Shown here: positions 1 to 4,043 of the stretch, in pieces
Numbering within the stretch: the first letter of the stretch is position 1
How the letters are laid out: the number at the start of each line of letters is the position of its first letter
NCBI GenBank assembly: GCA_937892995.1
Contig: CALBJS010000281.1
Span: forward strand, 1-10,862
Direction of reading: 5' to 3'
DNA: 10,862 nt
From: an uncultured Peptococcaceae bacterium
Lineage (GTDB): Bacteria > Bacillota > Desulfitobacteriia > Desulfitobacteriales > Syntrophobotulaceae
Notes under the pieces: generated by a model
What the model saw: the letters and a program-made list of their open reading frames with translations, nothing else
The model's database searches: none
Told to the model about the DNA's origin: nothing
Made by a program: the position numbers and the translations under genes

Positions 1-744
1 CTGGGTCTGGCCAGGGCGGTGGGAGCGGTCCTCTTTGCAGTGCTTATAGGTTTGATTATGGCCTTCATCTATGGTAAGGAAGATGCCGGAAAAGAAGCAG
101 CGGGGTTTGAGCAGGGTTTTGGGGATGAGCCTGGTCGAAGTGGTCTAAAGACCATCTTGTATTTTGCGACGTTGGTATTAATCCTCATCTTTGCAGCTTG
201 GGCTAAACCCCAGAACCAAGAGGGATTCTGGTATACAGTTTACCAATTGCACTGGCCGCTTACGTTGGTCTTACTTGCTGTTCTTGCCTATATGCTTCTT
301 CGCTGGTTCAGGAAAGATGAATTGAAGCAGTGGGTGGATTCCTCATGGGATTTTGCTAAGCTGATCCTTCCCTTGCTTTTCATCGGGGTGCTTGCTGCCG
401 GGTTTCTGATGGGTAGACCGGGGACTAATGGCGGAATTATCCCTGCAGAATGGATTACATCCTGGGTAGGCGGCAATTCTCTTCGTTCGAATCTTGTTGC
501 TTCGGTAGTAGGAGCTTTTATGTATTTTGCCACCTTGACTGAAGTTCCGATTATCCAGGGATTAGTCGGAGCGGGTATGGGTAAGGGACCGGCTCTGGCT
601 TTACTCTTGGCGGGGCCTGCCCTGAGTTTGCCGAACATGCTTGTAATTAAGAGTATTATGGGAACTAAGAAAACAGTGACTTTTGTTGCCTTGGTAATAG
701 TCATGGCTACTATTTCCGGCTATATTTTTGGATATATTTCATAA
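1..744 (+). CDS. PF03773-type permease, 5' end outside window
   Basis: This is the C-terminal 247 residues of a polytopic membrane protein. The reading frame is open from base 1 and runs through the GTG at 19, so the true start lies upstream of the window. Hydrophobic segments alternate with short polar loops, and a charged cytoplasmic-type loop (KEDAGKEAAGFEQGFGDE) follows the first visible segment. The segment TLTEVPIIQGLVGAGMGKGP followed by LLAGPALSLPNM is typical of the ArsP_1/DUF318 permease family (PF03773). Relatives export arsenicals or metals, or are uncharacterised. The Cys motif usual in the N-terminal half would be in the missing part, so substrate cannot be guessed. It converges on a second member of the same family at 1301–2194. 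Family membership is fairly secure; transported substrate is unknown. Confidence 0.8.
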   Translation: MGLARAVGAVLFAVLIGLIMAFIYGKEDAGKEAAGFEQGFGDEPGRSGLKTILYFATLVLILIFAAWAKPQNQEGFWYTVYQLHWPLTLVLLAVLAYMLLRWFRKDELKQWVDSSWDFAKLILPLLFIGVLAAGFLMGRPGTNGGIIPAEWITSWVGGNSLRSNLVASVVGAFMYFATLTEVPIIQGLVGAGMGKGPALALLLAGPALSLPNMLVIKSIMGTKKTVTFVALVIVMATISGYIFGYIS

Positions 745-1061
745 TGAAAATGTTTAATAATCACTATTAAATTTAAGTGTCTAGAGTTGCGACCTTCTTA
801 TTTCCTTAATGCTGATTTAACTGAAAAAGAGAGTTTTAGATACTTTTTTGCAGAGGCGGTAACCTTTGAATAGGTTATTTTACAAAGATTGATATAATTA
901 TAGAATTACCTTATTGAACTTGCTGGTATTGGTAACTGATAAAAGCTATAAAAACTAATGCACACTAATTGGGTGGTATTAACTCTAAAGGGAAAGAAAA
1001 AGGCTCAAAATCGAGCCTTTTTCTTTCCCTTCGTCTTACTTGACCTAGCAGCAAGTCTTGC
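745..1061. other. Convergent intergenic region
   Basis: These 317 bp separate the end of the + strand permease from the end of the - strand small-protein gene. I see no credible gene. An AT-rich hairpin (TTTAATA 753–759 with TATTAAA 765–771) and a short one (TAACCT 860–865 with AGGTTA 872–877, followed by TTTT) could be weak terminators for the upstream permease, but neither is convincing. The one strong element is the long hairpin at 988–1031. Confidence 0.6.
988..1031. terminator. Bidirectional intrinsic terminator
   Basis: A perfect inverted repeat has 19-bp arms (988–1006 and 1013–1031) and a 6-nt loop. The core is GGCTC/GAGCC, flanked by A-rich sequence on one side and TTTTTCTTT on the other, so both strands give a GC stem followed by a U-rich tract. 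It lies 31 bp beyond the stop of the small Cys-Cys protein gene on the - strand and would end the marR–permease operon. It could also stop read-through from the + strand permease. Confidence 0.85.
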
Positions 1062-1223
1062 TTACTTATTCTCTGTCTTTTTAAGATTTTTATCATCAGG
1101 GTTATCAGTATTTTCTTCCGGCAGTTCTTCGATAATAAAGTTACCACAGCAAGAACTTTTGTTAGCCTTTTTGTTTTCAGTTAAGCGTTTAAATAATCCT
1201 TTTTTCTCTTTTTTATTTTTCAT
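1062..1223 (-). CDS. 53-residue Cys-Cys small protein (putative metal-binding)
   Basis: A short gene reads MKNKKEKKGLFKRL at its start. The N-terminal third is strongly basic, the centre is KKANKSSCCGNFIIEELPEE (Cys25-Cys26), and the tail is acidic and polar (NTDNPDDKNLKK). There is no signal peptide or membrane segment. It has a clear Shine-Dalgarno sequence (AAAGGGGAA, 1231–1239) about 8 nt before ATG and lies 77 bp downstream of the permease on the same strand, just before a strong terminator, so it is the last gene of the operon. From memory, tiny proteins with a basic head, a CC pair and a following I-E-E stretch recur next to DUF318 permeases and are sometimes annotated as LDCC-motif putative metal-binding proteins. 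A metal-chaperone or sensor role is inference. Reality of the gene is well supported by RBS, context and composition. Confidence 0.8.
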   Translation of the reverse strand: MKNKKEKKGLFKRLTENKKANKSSCCGNFIIEELPEENTDNPDDKNLKKTENK

Positions 1224-1300
1224 AAATTCTTTCCCCTTTCTAGACTTGATATAAGATTATCTGGAAATATTATTAATGTACTTTATCTGATGTGTTTGGA

Positions 1301-2194
1301 TCATAAAATTATATTAAAAAGGTAACCACTAATTACAGCGGTGAAAAAAATCACTCCTATGATGGCTGCAACTAATTTTTTCTTAAAAATACCGGCAAGC
1401 ATGCTCATTTCGGGAATTGCCATACCTGCCCCGCCAATAATCAAAGCGATTACGGCACCGATACTCATTCCTTTTTGCATTAATGCTACTCCGATTGGTA
1501 TAGCTGTTTCAACACGGATATAGAGAGGAATACCAATTATCGCCGCAATCGGAATGGCCAAGGGATTATTAGGCCCAGCAAATTTTAGGACAATATCTTG
1601 TGGTAAATAGCCGTAAATAACTGCACCAATGCCCACACCGATGAGTAAATAAATTAAAATAGCCCTGAAATCTCCCCAGGCTTTAAGAAATGAGAGTTTT
1701 AATTTAGGCCTAAAGGATTCAGGTGTTACCTCATTTGCACCAGGCCCCCCTCCTACCAGACGGACCTTTTTAACAAGTTTCGGACCTCCTGTTTTTTCAA
1801 GAATTACGCCAAAAAAGACAGAACCGCTAAAGACGATAAGGAAGTAGATAATAGCCACTTGCCAGCCCATTAAGGCTACCAACATTGCCAAGATTATGGG
1901 ATTTAATAAAGGGGAAGCAATGATAAAGGACATTACAGCCCCAAATGTGATTCCGGCTTCCAGAAAACCAAGTGCTAAGGGAATGGTCGAACAGGCACAA
2001 AAAGGAGTCAAAGCTCCAACAAATGCTCCGATAAAATAACCCCATAGACCTTTGCTGTTCATCCAGTTCTTAATTTTCTCTTGGGGGATATACATCAGAA
2101 CTAAGGCTACGATTGTACTGATTCCGAGAAACAGCACAGTCAGTTCGGCAGTGATAATGAAAAAATATTTGATTGAGCTTAATAGAGTGTTCAT
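1301..2194 (-). CDS. ArsP/DUF318-type permease (PF03773) with CxC motif
   Basis: This complete 297-residue integral membrane protein has about eight hydrophobic segments. A TM helix spans about residues 10–35. The next segment carries the signature GALTPFCACSTIPLALGF with Cys66-Ala-Cys68, and SPLLNP follows at 94–99. A cytoplasmic-type polar loop spans about 133–170, with further helices to the C-terminus. The PFCxCSxxP motif is characteristic of PF03773 permeases. Characterised members export trivalent organoarsenicals (ArsP) or have been linked to metal efflux, and the cysteine pair is the likely thiophilic ligand site. The ATG start has a good RBS (AAGGAGA, 2204–2210, 9-nt spacing). It is the second gene of the marR operon, 50 bp after the MarR stop; a 22-bp palindrome sits in that gap. 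Family confident; substrate (As, Cu, Zn or other) not determinable here. Confidence 0.88.
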   Translation of the reverse strand: MNTLLSSIKYFFIITAELTVLFLGISTIVALVLMYIPQEKIKNWMNSKGLWGYFIGAFVGALTPFCACSTIPLALGFLEAGITFGAVMSFIIASPLLNPIILAMLVALMGWQVAIIYFLIVFSGSVFFGVILEKTGGPKLVKKVRLVGGGPGANEVTPESFRPKLKLSFLKAWGDFRAILIYLLIGVGIGAVIYGYLPQDIVLKFAGPNNPLAIPIAAIIGIPLYIRVETAIPIGVALMQKGMSIGAVIALIIGGAGMAIPEMSMLAGIFKKKLVAAIIGVIFFTAVISGYLFNIIL

Positions 2195-2218
2195 TATTAC
2201 ATATCTCCTTCGCTTATC

Positions 2219-2240
2219 TATCTATCAGTACTGATAGATA
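2219..2240. repeat. 22-bp perfect palindrome between marR and permease
   Basis: The sequence TATCTATCAGT and its exact reverse complement abut without a spacer (centre 2229/2230). It lies 4 bp past the marR stop codon and 9 bp ahead of the permease Shine-Dalgarno sequence. As RNA it could form a 9-bp stem with a 4-nt loop but has no U-tract, so it is not a normal terminator. It could be a second protein-binding site or an mRNA processing or stabilising hairpin. Confidence 0.75.
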
Positions 2241-2244
2241 ATTT

Positions 2245-2670
2245 TTAATGCTGCACTGCTTTGACCAAGATTTCCAAGGCTTTTTTGATATTACCGACCA
2301 TTTGGGGTTCCAGTTCCCTCAATTTCTCTTCAAGATAAACAGTATATTTCTTAATAATTCGGATTGTGACTACTGTTCCTTCTTCGGTAATTGTTACACA
2401 GCATACTCTACCGTCTAGCGGAGAACGTTCCCGGGTAACATATCCTTTGTTTTCTAAACGATCAATGATTCTGGTTGCTCCGCTTTTAGTGAAGTTTAAA
2501 GCAATACCTATTTCTTGGATAGATAAATTATTTTTTTCATAAATTTTTTTAAGGGCCATGAATTCAACTAAGGACAGATTTTCACAGCATTCTCCGTCGA
2601 ATCCCTGATTGCCAAAATACCAAGCGAGCTCTTGGACTAGATTGTAAATAACTGAGATATTCTTGTTCAA
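2245..2670 (-). CDS. MarR-family transcriptional regulator with two Cys-Cys pairs
   Basis: A 141-residue winged-helix repressor. The HTH spans about residues 49–73 (LSIQEIGIALNF, TKSGATRIIDRLENKG) and the wing carries the family DGR motif (Asp86-Gly-Arg88). C-terminal helices would form the dimer interface. Two vicinal cysteine pairs are unusual: Cys28-Cys29 at the start of the core (DGECCENLS) and Cys90-Cys91 in the wing (GRVCCVTIT). Both could bind a thiophilic metal or metalloid, or respond to oxidants. The start is TTG at 2670: the nearest strong Shine-Dalgarno (AGGAGGT, 2683–2689) lies 12 nt upstream, rather far, but no better in-frame start codon exists. It is the first gene of the operon with the permease and the CC protein. 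The palindromic promoter immediately upstream implies autorepression. Family is secure; ligand is inference. Confidence 0.88.
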   Translation of the reverse strand: MNKNISVIYNLVQELAWYFGNQGFDGECCENLSLVEFMALKKIYEKNNLSIQEIGIALNFTKSGATRIIDRLENKGYVTRERSPLDGRVCCVTITEEGTVVTIRIIKKYTVYLEEKLRELEPQMVGNIKKALEILVKAVQH

Positions 2671-2690
2671 TTCCGAAAGCTTACCTCCTA

Positions 2691-2720
2691 ATATAGTTGA
2701 TCAGAATATAGTTGATCAGA
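2691..2720. repeat. Tandem 15-bp direct repeat in the marR leader
   Basis: ATATAGTTGATCAGA occurs twice head to tail (2691–2705 and 2706–2720). The second copy forms the left half of the 27-bp palindrome, so the first copy supplies an extra operator half-site (TTGATCAG) next to the RBS. It lies in the predicted 5' untranslated region of marR. Confidence 0.85.
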
Positions 2721-2731
2721 TCAACTATATT
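2705..2731. promoter_or_regulatory. Probable MarR operator O1 (27-bp palindrome)
   Basis: A perfect inverted repeat has 13-bp arms (2705–2717, 2719–2731) around a single base. The core is TTGATCAGATCAA, matching the pattern TTGAY-N3-RTCAA shared with the second palindrome. It covers the predicted transcription start of the marR operon (about 2722) and touches the -10 box, a position suited to repression. The centre lies 33 bp from that of the second palindrome, about three helical turns, so dimers would bind on the same DNA face. Assignment to this MarR protein is inference from position and symmetry. Confidence 0.75.
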
Positions 2732-2773
2732 ATAGTAATAATGGTTGACAACGTCAACCATTATTACTATAAT
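2729..2773. promoter_or_regulatory. Palindromic operator O2 with divergent promoters
   Basis: A perfect 45-bp inverted repeat has 21-bp arms (2729–2749, 2753–2773) and a 3-base centre; the core is TTGACAACGTCAA. Because the palindrome includes both promoter boxes, each strand has one. On the - strand, TTGACG (2757–2752), 17 bp, then TATAAT (2734–2729) drives marR. On the + strand, TTGACA (2745–2750), 17 bp, then TATAAT (2768–2773) is a full sigma-A consensus pointing toward 2780. The two -35 boxes are separated by one base, so two polymerases could not bind together, and a repressor on the core would block both. Confidence 0.85.
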
Positions 2774-2939
2774 GCACCTCTCTATATCAATCGATCTTTA
2801 GAAGTATTTCTGGAAAAAAATAAACATAAAACAAATATTTTAGATTAAGGTAAAAAAAGCAATAGCTATACCTGCTTTGAAACATGAATAGACAATCAAT
2901 TTGACATCAAGATAAAGCCGCCTGGACTTTTCGAATATT
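2774..2939 (+). other. Gene-free stretch downstream of the rightward consensus promoter
   Basis: No ORF with a ribosome site lies here on the + strand. A transcript from the consensus promoter at 2745–2773 would begin near 2780 and run antisense into the 3' end of higA. It is AT-rich (a poly-A run at 2814–2820) and holds one hairpin at 2853–2878. Whether an RNA is made is unknown; the symmetric promoter may simply be a by-product of the palindrome. Confidence 0.4.
2852..2878 (-). terminator. Candidate terminator of higA transcript
   Basis: On the - strand, AAAGCA (2878–2873) and TGCTTT (2861–2856) can pair around an 11-nt loop that contains ATAGCTAT, and the run continues as T through 2852. 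It lies about 60 bp after the higA stop. The stem is short and low in GC, so this is a weak call. Confidence 0.4.
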
Positions 2940-3224
2940 CTATTTTAATGTGACCTGTACTTCTTTCCCAAGGGAACGGGCAATTTTAGACAGAAAGTCA
3001 AGGGATGGATTATACGTTCCGCTTTCCAGGCGGCTTATATTGGATTTCTGAGTACCAACCCGAAGTGCCAATTCTTCCTGTGTAATATTCTGGCTGGTTC
3101 GTGCTTCAATGATTTGCGAAATCACTTCATAGCGCGGTTTCAGCCTTTCATACTCCGCTTTGAATTCTTCGTCTTTCATTAAAAGTTCTTTTACTTCAAA
3201 AAACTTTGCTCCCGCTTTACTCAT
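2940..3224 (-). CDS. higA: HigA-type antitoxin (XRE HTH)
   Basis: A 94-residue protein: an N-terminal helical region (MSKAGAKFFEVKELLMKDEE, then FKAEYERLKPRYEV) precedes an HTH_3/XRE domain from about residue 34 to 90 with the classic TQEELALRVGTQKSNISRLE recognition region, ending in EVQVTLK. The layout matches HigA antitoxins paired with Gp49-like HigB toxins. Such antitoxins neutralise the toxin and repress their own promoter. The start is taken at ATG 3224, with AGAAGG a few bases upstream, because this ATG overlaps the last codons of higB (ATGAGTAA), the usual coupled arrangement. A longer in-frame reading back to 3326 only translates higB sequence out of frame. The toxin partner is broken, so this is probably an orphan autorepressor. 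Confidence 0.85.
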   Translation of the reverse strand: MSKAGAKFFEVKELLMKDEEFKAEYERLKPRYEVISQIIEARTSQNITQEELALRVGTQKSNISRLESGTYNPSLDFLSKIARSLGKEVQVTLK

Positions 3225-3575
3225 TGTCACACCTTCTTTCATAATCTTCTTTATATCTAAGCACCCGTCCAAGTTCTTTTGGCGGCGTCTTTTTGGTTTT
3301 CTTGGTAAAACCATGAAGCAGCACAAAAGTCTTTTCGCGGTACGTAAAATAGAATATCCTGCTGATGTTCGATGCGAATTTGATTCTCAGTTCAAAAAGT
3401 ATTGCTCGTCTTTCAAAGGCTTTACGTAAGGTTCTTTTTATTCGGGCCCATGCTTTTCGAGCAGTTCTATTTCGCTAAGGGCTTTCGCCCGCATTTTTGG
3501 TTCCAATGAAAGCAGGAAGTCGAGCACGGGAATATCTCCGTTTTTCTTTTTATAGTATTCCACTTGCCAATCCAT
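3217..3575 (-). pseudogene. higB: HigB-type toxin (Gp49-like), inactivated
   Basis: ATG at 3575 has a strong Shine-Dalgarno (GGAGGT, 3581–3586) and opens MDWQVEYYKKKNGDIPVLDF, a typical start for phage-derived Gp49-like/HigB mRNA interferases. After 45 codons (…ELLEKHGPE) an in-frame TAA at 3440–3438 interrupts it. Reading through gives KEPYVKPLKDEQYF, then a frameshift near the five-T run (plus-strand A run at 3394–3398) is needed to recover ELRIKFASNISRIFYFTYRE and VLLHGFTKKTKKTPPKEL, the conserved C-terminal half, ending at TAA 3219–3217 and overlapping higA. The locus is 359 nt, not a multiple of three, which fits one net missing base or two extra. Two independent lesions make a functional toxin unlikely; a sequencing error could explain the frameshift but less easily both. 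Confidence 0.85.
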
Positions 3576-4043
3576 GATACACCTCCAATGCTAGTGTATG
3601 CCGTGCCTTACTGTTGAGTTATCATATATGATAACAAGAATCAAGAGATTTAATTATTTTTTCTTTCCCTTGGTTTTCTTAGAATAAAATACCCGGCAAG
3701 CTCCGGAGGAGATTTTTGACGATGATCCGTTGTAGCTTGTCAAGGATTTACCCATAGTCCCGGGCCTAAAATTATGACTACATAGGGAAAGAGAAAGATT
3801 TGCCCACGATTACTTGACTCAAACTGTTTTAGCTCGGTATTTTAAAACCTAAAAAGATTATGGTATTATTAGTAATGATTTATATAATATAAGTCATTTG
3901 ATTTTCATAATTTCATTTTGTTTAGAGTCCTGTTATTATCTATTAAAGATAAAAGTTTATGGAATGAAGTGAAATTATTCTAATGCTTAGAAAAGTATCA
4001 AAAGCTATCTTGTTTTGCAAACGCCAGAAAGGAGTCATATTTT
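3576..4043. other. Intergenic region between higB and valS
   Basis: The region is 468 bp. The only clear element near higB is the palindrome at 3618–3635. A strong ribosome-site-like GGAGGAG (3705–3711) sits 10 nt before an ATG (3722) that opens only an 11-codon frame (MIRCSLSRIYP, then TAG); this may be a gene remnant or a leader peptide. Several short unrelated frames between 3700 and 3850 resemble decayed coding sequence but I cannot identify them. For valS, TATAAT at 3883–3888 is a possible -10 box without a good -35. The T-box signature (AGGGTGGTACCGCG-like) that often precedes Firmicute tRNA synthetase genes is not recognisable. Confidence 0.5.
3618..3635. promoter_or_regulatory. Probable HigA operator (18-bp palindrome)
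   Basis: GTTATCATA and its exact complement form an 18-bp palindrome with no spacer, 43 bp upstream of the higB start. HigA-type antitoxins bind such palindromes over their own promoter. I see no convincing -35/-10 pair around it, so the exact promoter is not called. Confidence 0.6.

Noticed and set aside
288..704. 138-codon frame antisense to the first permease
   Set aside because: A shadow of the permease coding sequence with no RBS and no recognisable domain.
958..1254. 98-codon frame on the + strand
   Set aside because: It runs through the terminator hairpin and is antisense to the CC mini-protein gene. Its Phe/Ser/Leu-rich product is what reading an A-rich coding sequence backwards gives, and it has no RBS.
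2663..2848. 61-codon + strand frame across the marR control region
   Set aside because: It begins before the rightward promoter, has no RBS, and its repetitive sequence simply translates the palindromes.
3225..3326. N-terminal extension of HigA to an upstream ATG
   Set aside because: The extra residues are higB read in a different frame. The ATG at 3224 has an RBS and the normal toxin–antitoxin overlap.
3636..3860. Possible decayed gene or mobile-element fragment upstream of valS
   Set aside because: Short frames on both strands did not resemble any family I can name, and no terminal repeats or target duplications were seen.
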